DNA from: Streptomyces sp. CB01249
Lineage (GTDB): Bacteria; Actinomycetota; Actinomycetes; Streptomycetales; Streptomycetaceae
Direction of reading: 5' to 3'
DNA: 64,000 nucleotides
NCBI RefSeq assembly: GCF_001905735.1
Contig: NZ_LISW01000007.1
Span: 85,600 to 149,599, forward strand
The position numbers were made by a program, and so were the translations under genes. Below, piece by piece: positions 43,940 to 52,474 of the stretch. The notes under the pieces are model-generated. The model did no database searches. It saw only the letters and a program-made list of their open reading frames with translations, and was not told where the DNA came from. The stretch's first letter is position 1. Every line of letters starts with the position of its first letter.

Positions 43940-44822
43940 GCCGGTCCACCGCCTCGTCCAGCAGCGCCGACTCGGTCTCGTCCAGGTCGAGTTCGGCAGC
44001 CCGCGCCGAGTCCTGGACGGACGCCGGGCGGCTGGCTCCCGGCACGGGGACCATCGCCGGTGACCGGGCCAGCAGCCAGGCCAGGGCGACCCGCTGGGGG
44101 CTCACTCCGCGGGCGGCGGCGACGTGGTGGAAGGCGGTGCCTTCGGAGGCCGGTCCCGACGGGCCGTCGAGCGCGCTGCGGGAGATGCCGCCCAGCGGGC
44201 TCCACGGCAGGAAGGCCAGGCCCGCGCGTTCGCTCAGCCGGAGCTCGGGCTCACTGCCCCGCACGGCGGGCGAGTACTGGTTCTGTACGGAGACCAGGGC
44301 GTCGCCGAGGATGGCCCGGGCCGCGCGGATCTGCCCGGTGGTCACGTTGGAGATCCCGGCGGCGCGGATCGTACCGGCGTCGAACAGATCCCGGAGCGCG
44401 CCGACGGAGTCCGCCCACGGCACCCCGGGGTCCGGCTTGTGCAACTGGTAGAGGCCGATGGCCTCGACGCCCAGGCGCCCGGCGGACTCCTCGGCGGCCC
44501 GCCTGAGGTGCTCGGGGGTGCCGTTGACGGTCCAGCTGCCGTCGCCGGGCCGTCCGCGCCCGCCCTTGGTGGCGACCAGCACGCCGGAGGTGCCGCCGCC
44601 GTAGCTCCGCAGCGCGCGGGCGACGAGGCGTTCGTTGTGGCCTCGCTCATCGGCGTGCCAGTGGTAGCTGTCGGCGGTGTCGATGAGGGTGATGCCCGCG
44701 TCGAGCGCGGCGTGGACGGTGGCCACGGCCCGCCGCTCGTCGGGGCGTCCTTCGATGGAGAGCGGCATGGCCCCGAGCCCGATGGCACTGACCTTCAGCT
44801 CTCCGATGGTGCGGTGACGCAT
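43929..44822 (-). CDS. Aldo/keto reductase
   Basis: NADPH-dependent carbonyl reductase of the (alpha/beta)8 AKR fold, 297 residues. The ATG at 44822 has GAGGAG upstream. Landmarks: KVSAIGLGAMPLS, catalytic Asp and Tyr in LIDTADSYHWHADERGHNER, Lys in LVATKGGRGRPGDG, His in IGLYQLHKPDP, and the cofactor region AWLLARSPAMVPVPGASRPA. The gene follows the epimerase-like gene with ten bases between, so both probably form one transcript. The last 11 bases overlap the dehalogenase gene on the other strand. Substrate unknown. Confidence 0.93.
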   Translation of the reverse strand: MRHRTIGELKVSAIGLGAMPLSIEGRPDERRAVATVHAALDAGITLIDTADSYHWHADERGHNERLVARALRSYGGGTSGVLVATKGGRGRPGDGSWTVNGTPEHLRRAAEESAGRLGVEAIGLYQLHKPDPGVPWADSVGALRDLFDAGTIRAAGISNVTTGQIRAARAILGDALVSVQNQYSPAVRGSEPELRLSERAGLAFLPWSPLGGISRSALDGPSGPASEGTAFHHVAAARGVSPQRVALAWLLARSPAMVPVPGASRPASVQDSARAAELDLDETESALLDEAVDRLSR

Positions 44823-44832
44823 GGCGTACTCC

Positions 44833-45765
44833 TCAGACGGCGGGGGCGGCGGCCGCTTCGGCGACGGCGGCGGGCAGCCAGTCGGCGGTACGGGAGAAGA
44901 CGAAACCCAGCTCCTTCGCACGGCGGTTGCTCATCGCGTAGAACCGGTCGAAGGAGAACGGGCCGGTCGGCTCGCCCGGAGCGACGGTCCGCTGCACGGC
45001 CCGCCCGCCGCTCTCGGCCGCGATGGCGGCGGTCAGGCCGGTCACGTCGAGCAGGCCGTCGGAGCAGGCGTTCAGCGGACCGGTGAAGCCGGTGGCCGTG
45101 GCGGCCCAGTGGAGCAGGCCGGCCAGCTCCGCGTAATGGATGAAGACAGTGGGCCGCTCCTCGCGGTGTACGGCGATCGCCTCGCCCCGGCCGACCCGCT
45201 CCACGTAGTACGCCAGGCGGCCGGTGAACTCCTGTGTGCCGCCGCCGAGTACGTGGGCGCTGCGCACGGAGGCGAAGGCGAAGCGGCCCTCCCGGGTGAA
45301 CACCGCCTCGGCCTGCCGCTTGCCCTCGGCGTAGTGGGCCTCCAGGTAGGCCGCGTCGTGCCAGGGCAGGTCCGGCCGTACCCGCCACCCGGCCGGGTCC
45401 ACACGCTCCTCGGTTATGGGGACGCCGGGGGCGAGGGGCGGCAGCGCGGCCGTCGCCGGATCGTAGACCTCGATGGTGGAGGTCATCACGTACCGCGCGG
45501 TGCGGCCGCCGAAGACGCGGACGGCGCTCGCGGCCTGGACCGGGGTGTAGCAGACCTGGTCGACGACCACGTCGAAGGTGCGGTCCCCGAGGACGGCGGT
45601 GAGGGCGGCCTCGTCGTCACGGTCCACGACGAGGTGCTCGGCGCCCGGGGGCGGCGGAGCGGAGCCGCGGTTCACGACCGTGACCAAGTGCCCCTCATCC
45701 AGCAGCCGTTGGACCAGGAGTTTTCCGAAGTACCGGCTTCCGCCGATGACGCAGATCCTTTGCAT
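44833..45765 (-). CDS. NAD-dependent epimerase/dehydratase-family protein
   Basis: Extended-SDR protein, 310 residues, start ATG at 45765 with GGAGG just before. The cofactor motif is RICVIGGSRYFGKLLVQRLL, then VTVVNRGSAPPPPGAEHLV; the catalytic Tyr appears in AYLEAHYAEGKRQAEAVF (Tyr-x-x-x-Lys), and MTSTIEVYDPA supplies the Ser/Thr. This pattern resembles plant and bacterial CSP41/isoflavone-reductase-like proteins more than true sugar epimerases. It is divergent from a LysR gene, which likely activates it, and followed by the aldo/keto reductase gene. Function unresolved. Confidence 0.88.
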   Translation of the reverse strand: MQRICVIGGSRYFGKLLVQRLLDEGHLVTVVNRGSAPPPPGAEHLVVDRDDEAALTAVLGDRTFDVVVDQVCYTPVQAASAVRVFGGRTARYVMTSTIEVYDPATAALPPLAPGVPITEERVDPAGWRVRPDLPWHDAAYLEAHYAEGKRQAEAVFTREGRFAFASVRSAHVLGGGTQEFTGRLAYYVERVGRGEAIAVHREERPTVFIHYAELAGLLHWAATATGFTGPLNACSDGLLDVTGLTAAIAAESGGRAVQRTVAPGEPTGPFSFDRFYAMSNRRAKELGFVFSRTADWLPAAVAEAAAAPAV

Positions 45766-45782
45766 GCCTCCATCCTGGAGAC

Positions 45783-45814
45783 GTACCGTCAGCAGCAGAA
45801 GTACCGTCCTGCTG
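45783..45814. promoter_or_regulatory. Candidate LysR binding region
   Basis: Direct repeats GTACCGTC at 45783-45790 and 45801-45808 and the inverted pair CAGCAG (45790-45795) / CTGCTG (45809-45814) lie in the 70-base gap between the divergent epimerase-like and LysR genes. Confidence 0.5.
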
Positions 45815-45835
45815 AACCCGTATGAAGGAAAACTG

Positions 45836-46744
45836 TTGATCGATGTGCAGCGGCTCCGCGTGCTGCGGGCCGTGGCCGAGCACGGCAGCTTCAACCGGGC
45901 GGCCGCCGCCCTGCGCCTCACCCCCTCGGCCGTCTCCCAGCAGGTGGCCGCCCTGGAACGCGGCCTCGGCACGCAGGTCGTCTCGCGCAGCACGCGCGGG
46001 GTCACCCTGACTCCGGCGGGCCGGATCATGGTCGGCGCCGCCGAGTCGGTCGCCGCCGAACTCGCCCACGCGCAACGGCAGGTCGGCGAGCTCGCCACGG
46101 GCCGGACCCGGCTCACCGTCGCCACCTTCACCAGCGGGGGACGGCTGCTGCTCCCCGGCGCCCTCACCGAACTGACGGCGGCCCACCCGGGCACGGTCGT
46201 CCACATCCGGGAGTACGAGCCCGAGGACAGCCTCCCGCTGGTCCGCCAGGGTGCCGTGGACCTCGCGCTCGCCTACCACTTCGACGGCCCGCTGCCCGGC
46301 GGGCCGGGGCCGGAGTGGACCCCGCTCATGGACGACCCGCTGCACGTCGTGCTGGAGCGCCACCATCGCCTCGCTTCCCGGGACAGCCTCGACCTCGCCG
46401 AACTGGCCGGTGAGCCGTGGGTGCTGGGCTGCCTGAAGACGGAGGCGTACCTGCGCCGCTACGCCGGGCGGGCCGGGTTCGCCCCGGACATCCGGGCCAC
46501 GACGACCGACTACTTCTTCGCCCGGTCGCTGGTCGCCGCGGGCATGGGCGTCTCGCTGATCCCGTCCGTCGCGCTGACCCCGGACATCCCCGGCCTGCGC
46601 ACCGTCCCGGTCGGCCCGCCGGCCCCGGCGCGGCACATCGGCGCCGCGACGCTCGGTCATCCCCGCACCCGCGTCCAGGTCACCACCCTGGTCCGGGCGC
46701 TGCGGAAACAGGCCGCGGCACGGCAGGAGCGGCCCGCCGGCTGA
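45836..46744 (+). CDS. LysR-family regulator, TTG start
   Basis: Transcriptional regulator, 302 residues. The TTG at 45836 follows AAGGA and gives the family-typical opening IDVQRLRVLRAVAEHGSFNR. The winged helix is residues 3-60 (AAAALRLTPSAVSQQVAALE, RGLGTQVVSRSTRGVTLTPA). The effector domain (about 85-290) has LTVATFTSGGRLLLPGALTE and AAGMGVSLIPSVALTPDIPG. Divergent from the epimerase/reductase operon, its likely target. A GTG six bases further (at VQRL) is a less likely start. Confidence 0.9.
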   Translation: MIDVQRLRVLRAVAEHGSFNRAAAALRLTPSAVSQQVAALERGLGTQVVSRSTRGVTLTPAGRIMVGAAESVAAELAHAQRQVGELATGRTRLTVATFTSGGRLLLPGALTELTAAHPGTVVHIREYEPEDSLPLVRQGAVDLALAYHFDGPLPGGPGPEWTPLMDDPLHVVLERHHRLASRDSLDLAELAGEPWVLGCLKTEAYLRRYAGRAGFAPDIRATTTDYFFARSLVAAGMGVSLIPSVALTPDIPGLRTVPVGPPAPARHIGAATLGHPRTRVQVTTLVRALRKQAAARQERPAG

Positions 46745-46772
46745 CGGACCGCTCCCGGTGCGTACGTACGGT

Positions 46773-48230
46773 TCAGCTCTTGGCCGCCGCCGTCTCCGGG
46801 GCGGCCGGGGTGTCCGCCGCGTCCGAGGAGGTGGCGGAGCCCCGTACCGCCGGGATGAAGGCGGAGATCGCGACCGCGACCAGGGCGACCACGCAGCCGA
46901 GGACCAGGCCCGTGCGGAAACCGGACTCGGAGGTGAAGGTGTAGCCGCCCGCCTCGGTGGTCATCTGGGCGAGGACCGCGCCGATCACGGCGGCGCCGAC
47001 CGAGGTGCCGAGGGCGCGCATGAGGGTGTTGAAGCCGTTGGCGGCGGCGGTCTCGGAGGCCGGGACCGCGCTCATGATGAGGGCGGGCATCGCCCCGTAC
47101 GCGAGGCCGACACCGCTGCTGCTGACCATGAGGAACAGCATCAGGCCCCAGGCGGAGCCCATCAGCAGGATGCCCAGGCCGTAGGCGGCGGCGATGACGA
47201 GGACGCCGGAGATCAGGGTGAACTTCGGGCCGCGGGCGTCGGTGAGCTTCCCGCCGAACGGGGAGACGACCATCATCATGATGCCGCCGGGGGCCATCCA
47301 CAGACCGGCCTGGAGCATCGTCTGGCCGAGCCCGTAGCCGGTGGCCTCGGGGAACTGGAGCAGCTGGGGCGCGATCAGCATGCCCGCGTACATGCCGAAG
47401 CCGACGAAGAGCGACGCGACGTTGGTGATGAGCACCCGGGGGCGGGCGGTGGTACGCAGGTCCACCAGCGGGTCCGTGGTGCGCAGCTCCCAGAGGCCCC
47501 AGGCGAGGAGGATCACCACGGCGGCGGCGAACAGGCCGATGGTCGTGCCGGAGGCCCAGCCCCAGTCGGCGCCCTTCGAGACCGCGAGGAGCAGGCAGAC
47601 CAGACCGGCCGCGAGGCCGATCGCGCCGGGCACGTCGAAGCGCTGGCCCTTGGCGCCTGCCGGGACGTCCGGGATCAGGGCCCAGATCAGCGCGCAGATC
47701 GCGACAGCGAGCACGGCCGAGCCCCAGAACAGCACGCGCCAGCTGGCGTACTGCGCGACCGCCGAGGCGATCGGCAGGCCGAGCGCGCCGCCGATCCCGA
47801 GCGAGGCGCTGACCAGGGCGATGGACGAGCTCATCTTCTCCGGCGGCACCACGTCGCGCAGCAGCGCGATCCCGAGCGGGACCATGCCCATGCCCATGCC
47901 CTGGAGTCCGCGCCCGATGATCATCGGGACGACGGAGGACGAGAGCGCGCAGACCACCGAACCGGCGATCAGCGGCACCGAGCAGGCGAGCAGCATCCGC
48001 CGCTTGCCGAGCAGGTCGCCGAGCCGGCCGGACACCGGCACGCACACCGCGGAGACCAGCAGGGTCACGGTGATGACCCAGGCCGCGTTGGAGGACGAGG
48101 TGTCCAGGATCTGGGGCAGTTCCGCGATGAGGGGCGTGACCAGCGTCTGCATGACCGCTGCCACGGTGCCGGCGAAGGCCAGGGTGGCGACGACGGCGCC
48201 TGTCCTCGCCGTCGGCTGGGGGGCATCCAT
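46773..48230 (-). CDS. MFS drug efflux transporter, DHA2 type
   Basis: Proton-driven multidrug exporter of the cytoplasmic membrane, 485 residues with 14 predicted membrane helices. Start ATG at 48230 with AAGGAG ten bases upstream. The motif A region is GRLGDLLGKRRMLLACSV between helices 2 and 3, and motif C-like LGIGGALGLPIASAV is in helix 5. TM segments run throughout, ending in a Ser/Ala tail (SSDAADTPAAPETAAAKS). It is divergent from a MarR gene, with a MarR-type palindrome between, so it is presumably induced by a toxic compound. Confidence 0.93.
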   Translation of the reverse strand: MDAPQPTARTGAVVATLAFAGTVAAVMQTLVTPLIAELPQILDTSSSNAAWVITVTLLVSAVCVPVSGRLGDLLGKRRMLLACSVPLIAGSVVCALSSSVVPMIIGRGLQGMGMGMVPLGIALLRDVVPPEKMSSSIALVSASLGIGGALGLPIASAVAQYASWRVLFWGSAVLAVAICALIWALIPDVPAGAKGQRFDVPGAIGLAAGLVCLLLAVSKGADWGWASGTTIGLFAAAVVILLAWGLWELRTTDPLVDLRTTARPRVLITNVASLFVGFGMYAGMLIAPQLLQFPEATGYGLGQTMLQAGLWMAPGGIMMMVVSPFGGKLTDARGPKFTLISGVLVIAAAYGLGILLMGSAWGLMLFLMVSSSGVGLAYGAMPALIMSAVPASETAAANGFNTLMRALGTSVGAAVIGAVLAQMTTEAGGYTFTSESGFRTGLVLGCVVALVAVAISAFIPAVRGSATSSDAADTPAAPETAAAKS

Positions 48231-48292
48231 GAGGGGGGCTCCTTGGGGCGTGGTCCCGCCTGCCGGGACAGCGACATGCATCGTACATGCCC

Positions 48293-48309
48293 AATGTGTC
48301 ATACACATT
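48293..48309. promoter_or_regulatory. MarR-type operator
   Basis: AATGTGTCATACACATT is a perfect palindrome with seven-base arms and a three-base centre, 63 bases before the MFS start and 72 before the MarR start. Arm length and A/T content suit MarR-family dimers. Confidence 0.65.
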
Positions 48310-48380
48310 ATGTGCCACGTACACACTCCGTGCCAGAATGGGCCGCCGCTCACCAGCAGCAGAAGCAGGAGGCCGCAGCC

Positions 48381-48836
48381 ATGCCCAGGCCCACGGAAGA
48401 GGTGGAGTACGAGCAGATGCTGCTCGGCCGCCACAGCCTCGCCGACCACCGCGGCGGACGCCACAAGTACGCCCTCCTCGACCGCAGCGCGTACATCCTG
48501 CTCAGCCGGCTCCGCGTCCAGGGCCCCATGTCCAACGGCGAACTCAGCGACGCCTTCGGCCTCGACGCCTCCACCCTCAACCGCCAGACCGCCGCCGTGG
48601 CCCGCGCCGGACTCGCCGAACGCATCCCGGACCCCGACGGCGGCATGGCCCGTAAATTCCGCATCACCGACGCGGGCGCCCGGCTCCTGGACGCGGAACG
48701 CGAACGCGTCGTGCGCTCACTGGACCAGGTCATGCACGACTGGCCCGACGAGGACATCGCGGCCTTCGCCGGCTACCTCAAACGCTTCAACAGCAGCATC
48801 GAAGAGCTCTCGCGCCGTCCCTGGCCCCGCCCCTGA
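48381..48836 (+). CDS. MarR-family transcriptional regulator
   Basis: Winged-helix repressor, 151 residues, ATG at 48381 with GGAGG eight bases upstream. The DNA-binding part is central: SAYILLSRLRVQGPMSNGEL, SDAFGLDASTLNRQTAAVAR, GLAERIPDPDGGMARKFRIT. Flanking N- and C-terminal helices form the dimer (ERERVVRSLDQVMHDWPDED). It is divergent from the MFS exporter gene and probably represses it through the palindrome at 48293-48309. Eight bases beyond its stop the convergent coiled-coil gene ends. Confidence 0.92.
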   Translation: MPRPTEEVEYEQMLLGRHSLADHRGGRHKYALLDRSAYILLSRLRVQGPMSNGELSDAFGLDASTLNRQTAAVARAGLAERIPDPDGGMARKFRITDAGARLLDAERERVVRSLDQVMHDWPDEDIAAFAGYLKRFNSSIEELSRRPWPRP

Positions 48837-48843
48837 GCGCCCG

Positions 48844-49800
48844 TCAGCCCCGGGCCCGCTCCTGCGCGGGCACCCGCGCGTCCTCCTCCTGCGAGGATTC
48901 CGGCGCGGGCTCCGCCGCCGGGGACACCCGGCCCGTCAGCGCCGCGAGCGAACTGCGCACGTGGGCCATGTGGGCCTGGACCTCCTCGCGGCCCTCCTCG
49001 TGCTCCCGCAGGATGCGCTCGGTCTCGCGCACCACCCGCTCCTCACGCACCCGCGCCCGCGCGATCAGCTCGGCCGCCCGCGCCTCCGCGTCCTCCTGGC
49101 CGTGCCGCGCGGCCTCCTCCGCCTCCGCCCGGGCCCGGCGCGCGGCGGCCAGCTCCGCCTCCGCGCGCTCCATCAGCCCGGCGTGCTCCGCCGCCTGCGC
49201 AGCCTCGGCGTCCGCGAGCTCCCGCTCCGCCGCCTTCTGCCGCTCGGCGTGCTCCTGCTCCTGGTGCGCCAGCACGCTCGCGGTACGGCTGCGGGTCGCC
49301 GCCATCGCGGACTCCGCCTCCTCGCGCAACCGCGCCGCCTCCGTACGCGCCGCCTCCAGCGCCTCACCGGCCGCCGTCTCCGCCGCCGCCACCCGCTCAC
49401 CGGCCGCGCTCTCCGCGGCCGCCCGGACCGCCTCCGCGTCCGCGCGCGCCTCGCCCCGCAGGGCCCGGGCCGCCGCGTCCGCCGCGTCCCGGAGCACCTG
49501 CGCCTCCTCGCGCGCCGCGCCCAGGAGTGCCCCGGCCTCCTCCTCCGCCAGCGCCAGGATCCGCAGCGCCCGCTCCCCCAGCGGCCCGTAATCCGGCGGG
49601 GCCAGCCGCGCCACGGCCTCGTCGAGCCGGGCCGCCTCCGCCGCCAGCTCCTCCGCGCGCTCCGTCAGCCGGGCCACCCGGTCCACGGCCCCGTCCCGCT
49701 CGGCCGCCAGCTCCGCCACGAAGCGGTCCACCTGCTCCGGGCGGTACCCACGGCCCCGTACACCGACGAACCCGTACGCGGACCCCGGTGCAGAACTCAT
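48844..49800 (-). CDS. DivIVA-like long coiled-coil protein
   Basis: Cytoplasmic coiled-coil protein, 318 residues, annotated in relatives as cellulose-binding or Scy/FilP-like. The first 30 residues (YGFVGVRGRGYRPEQVDRFV) match the DivIVA N-terminal membrane-targeting module, with the Arg-Gly-Tyr-Pro-x-Gln-Val pattern. From about residue 32 to 285 nearly every residue is Ala, Glu, Arg, Leu or Gln in heptads, with a short break at PPDYGP (about 70). The last 30 residues are disordered. Such proteins organise polar growth or cytoskeletal filaments in Streptomyces; the specific role is not known. Confidence 0.85.
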   Translation of the reverse strand: MSSAPGSAYGFVGVRGRGYRPEQVDRFVAELAAERDGAVDRVARLTERAEELAAEAARLDEAVARLAPPDYGPLGERALRILALAEEEAGALLGAAREEAQVLRDAADAAARALRGEARADAEAVRAAAESAAGERVAAAETAAGEALEAARTEAARLREEAESAMAATRSRTASVLAHQEQEHAERQKAAERELADAEAAQAAEHAGLMERAEAELAAARRARAEAEEAARHGQEDAEARAAELIARARVREERVVRETERILREHEEGREEVQAHMAHVRSSLAALTGRVSPAAEPAPESSQEEDARVPAQERARG

Positions 49801-49940
49801 CCCTGACGCCTCTTTCCGATCATCCCGGCTGCGATGCTCCGGCCATCGAGCATTACGTCAAGGATGCGGCAATTGGTCGGGAAGTCTGAATCGATGCGGC
49901 GCTTTCCGGACGGAAGCGACCGGCATCACATACGGGAAAG

Positions 49941-49980
49941 GCGTGGTGCCCGGCCCCCCGAAAGGGACCGGGCACCACGC
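49941..49980 (-). terminator. Terminator after the deaminase-SUKH gene
   Basis: GCGTGGTGCCCGG (49941-49953) pairs with 49968-49980 in a 13-base perfect stem, extended inside by CCC/GGG around a GAAA loop. It is 17 bases past the stop codon. The rest of 49801-49996 is the promoter region of the coiled-coil gene. Confidence 0.85.
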
Positions 49981-49996
49981 CTCGCACACGGAACGG

Positions 49997-52474
49997 TCAG
50001 ATCAGCCCGTCCCACATCTGTTCCAGCAGCACCGACCACCAGCTCTCCGGCGACGCCAGCGCCGCCGGGTCCAGCGCCACCAGCTGCGCCTGGAAGTCCA
50101 CCGTCCAGCGGCCCGCCTGCTCCGGGTTCAGCCCGTACCGCAGCCGCCACATCCGGCCCAGCAGCGCCATGCACCGCACGAACTCGGGCAGCCCCGTGTT
50201 CACGAACTGCGGCGGCACCGGCGCACCGCCCGGACCCGCCTCCACCGGCACCGCCACGATGTGCGCGGTCCCGTACTGGACACAGATCGCCCGGCCGAAG
50301 TCCGAACCCATCACCAGATACGACCCCGCGTCCGACGCGGGCTGCACCTGCCGCTGGGCCGCCAGCTCCGCCAGCGTCGGCACCACCGGCTGACCCGGCT
50401 GCGCCCAGAAGAACGGCCCGAAGTCGGCGGGCAGCCCCGCCCACACCAGGGTCCGCCCCACGATCTCCGGCACACCCTGACGGGACACCGCGCGCTGGTC
50501 GAAGCGGAGGACACCCTGCGGACCGAAGGTCTGCATCATCTCCTCGGCCAGCGCCTCCGGCGGCACCGGCGGCGCGGGCTGCATCTGCGGCAGCGGCGCC
50601 CGCACCGGCGCCGGCCGCGCGGGCCCGTCCGCCACCTGGTGCAGCTCACCCTGATGCGTCAACAGATGCTGCATGCCCTGCTGCCGGCTCGCGTGATCCG
50701 TGCCGTACGGGGCGACGGAGGTGATCCGCACCTGCGGCCAGGTCTCCCTGATCATCCGGGCGCAGTAGCCGCCGGGCAGCTCACAGGACTCCAGCTCCGT
50801 GTGCAGCTCGATCACCTGCTGCGGCGGCACGTTCATCGCCCGCAGCTCGTGCAGCATCTGCCACTCCGGATGCGGCGTACCCGGCGCCGAGCGGCGGATC
50901 AGCTGCTGCTCGCTGCCGTCCGGCGCCCGGAAGCGCAGCACCGCCTGGTAGCCCGGACCCACGGTCGGCTGACCGGCCGGCGCCTGCGGATAGCCGTACG
51001 CGGGCGGCGCGCCCATCGGCGCACCCGGCGGGCCCGGCGGCTGCGGCGCGCCCGGACCGCCGGTCTGCGCCGGACCCGCGAGCATCGTCGCCGCGTGATG
51101 CACCCCGCCCGGGCCGGGCGGAGGCGTCGCCCCCGGCGGCGGCGGAGGCGGCTGCTGCCCGGCGGGCGCACCGGGGACTCCGGGCGGACCGGGCGGCTGG
51201 GGCGCGCCCGGCACACCCGGCGGGCCGGGCGGCTGCGGGATGCCCGCGCCGGACGACGCGTCGGCGAACATCGTGGCCGCCTGGTGCACCCCGCCACCGG
51301 GGGGCGGCGGCGTCGGCGGGCCGGGCGGCTGCGGGGCGCCGGGCGGGCCCAGCTGGGAGACGAGCTGCGTCGGCACATAGCCGCCCGCGGGCGCGCCGGG
51401 CGCACCCGGGCCCGAGGGCGGCGGCACCGGGGCACCCGGCCGGGCCCCCGGGGTGCCGGGGGCACCGGGCGGCGGCGGAGGCGTGTTCCCCCGCGAGGCG
51501 CGCGGCGGAAGGGCCGCCTTGCTCGTCGCGGCGTCGGCGATGTCCCCGGCCCCGGGGCCGCCGGGCGGACCGGGAGGCGGGGTGTGCTGGGCGGGCGGGG
51601 GCGTGTGCTGGGCGGGGGGCGGCGTGTGCTGCCCCGGGACCGGCGGACCGGGCACGGGCGGACCCGGCACGGCGGTCCCCGGCACGGGCGGACCCGGCAC
51701 CGGCGGGCGCTCGCCGCCCAGGCTCGGCGCGATCGCGGTCTTCGGCAGCGCACTGCCGCCCGACATCAGCGCCGTCGGCGCGTCCGCCGGGACGACCGGG
51801 GGCAGCTCCTCCTCGTCGTCGGCGCCCGACAGCGGCGGCGCGAACACCGTCGCCGGAAGCGCCACCTCCGCGTCGTCCGAGTCCGCGTTCACATCGGTGC
51901 CCGCCCACGGCGTGGCCCCGACGGGCGGCTGGAGCGAGGAGGCCGGTACGCCGTCCGAAGCGGTCGGCTCGTACGCCACCGAACCGCCCTGCGAGGGCGT
52001 CGGGGACGACGGGATCGGGGCGGGCGGCGGGAAGGACGACGGGGCCTGGGGCGCGGGCGGCGGGGTGTCGTCCCGCTCCGCACGCCGGTCCGGGATGCCC
52101 AGCTTGTCCGCCGCCTCCTGGAGCCATTCCGGCGGACTCAGCAGGAACGACGTCTGGTTCAGGTCCACCCGCTCGGGCGGCGCCGGGGCGGCCGGCGGAA
52201 CTTCCTGCGAGCCGTACTCCTCCTCGTACCGCCGGATCACCTCACCGACCGGCAGCCCGGGCCACAGCGTCGCCTCGCCGCTGTCCCGCGCGATCACCAG
52301 CCGCTGGCGGCCACCGTCGGAGACCGGTCCGTCCGCGCGGTCCTCGGCCCACACCACGAATCCGAGTTCGAATTCGCGTACGCACACCTCACGATGCTGG
52401 TACGCCGGAACGTCGCCGTTCACCCACTCCTCAGCGCGTTCCTGCGCCTGAGCGAAGGTCACCATCGCGCTCAC
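49997..52474 (-). CDS. Multidomain Imm35-like / Pro-rich / deaminase / SUKH-4 protein
   Basis: Fusion of toxin-type and immunity-type domains, 825 residues. Residues 1-90 resemble the Imm35/YrhB immunity fold (VREFELGFVVWAEDR, RLVIARDSGEATLWPG). About 130-500 are low-complexity Pro/Gly/Ala-rich, with tandem QHTPPPA units and repeats of QPPGPPGVPGAP. About 505-615 form a nucleic-acid/nucleotide deaminase of the XOO_2897 type: HPEW at 535-538 gives the His-x-Glu pair and HTELESCELPGGYCARMI gives the two Zn-binding Cys (564, 571). About 640-825 form a SUKH-4 immunity domain (SYLVMGSDFGRAICVQYGT). There is no signal peptide. The ATG overlaps the stop of the WHH-SUKH gene by four bases. Domain names are by pattern recognition; activity is inferred. 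Confidence 0.75.
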   Translation of the reverse strand: MSAMVTFAQAQERAEEWVNGDVPAYQHREVCVREFELGFVVWAEDRADGPVSDGGRQRLVIARDSGEATLWPGLPVGEVIRRYEEEYGSQEVPPAAPAPPERVDLNQTSFLLSPPEWLQEAADKLGIPDRRAERDDTPPPAPQAPSSFPPPAPIPSSPTPSQGGSVAYEPTASDGVPASSLQPPVGATPWAGTDVNADSDDAEVALPATVFAPPLSGADDEEELPPVVPADAPTALMSGGSALPKTAIAPSLGGERPPVPGPPVPGTAVPGPPVPGPPVPGQHTPPPAQHTPPPAQHTPPPGPPGGPGAGDIADAATSKAALPPRASRGNTPPPPPGAPGTPGARPGAPVPPPSGPGAPGAPAGGYVPTQLVSQLGPPGAPQPPGPPTPPPPGGGVHQAATMFADASSGAGIPQPPGPPGVPGAPQPPGPPGVPGAPAGQQPPPPPPGATPPPGPGGVHHAATMLAGPAQTGGPGAPQPPGPPGAPMGAPPAYGYPQAPAGQPTVGPGYQAVLRFRAPDGSEQQLIRRSAPGTPHPEWQMLHELRAMNVPPQQVIELHTELESCELPGGYCARMIRETWPQVRITSVAPYGTDHASRQQGMQHLLTHQGELHQVADGPARPAPVRAPLPQMQPAPPVPPEALAEEMMQTFGPQGVLRFDQRAVSRQGVPEIVGRTLVWAGLPADFGPFFWAQPGQPVVPTLAELAAQRQVQPASDAGSYLVMGSDFGRAICVQYGTAHIVAVPVEAGPGGAPVPPQFVNTGLPEFVRCMALLGRMWRLRYGLNPEQAGRWTVDFQAQLVALDPAALASPESWWSVLLEQMWDGLI

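Noticed and set aside
51040-51720. Repetitive G/C tracts considered as a CRISPR array or minisatellite
   Set aside because: They are in frame and encode the Pro/Gly-rich repeats of the 825-residue protein; no constant repeat with unique spacers.
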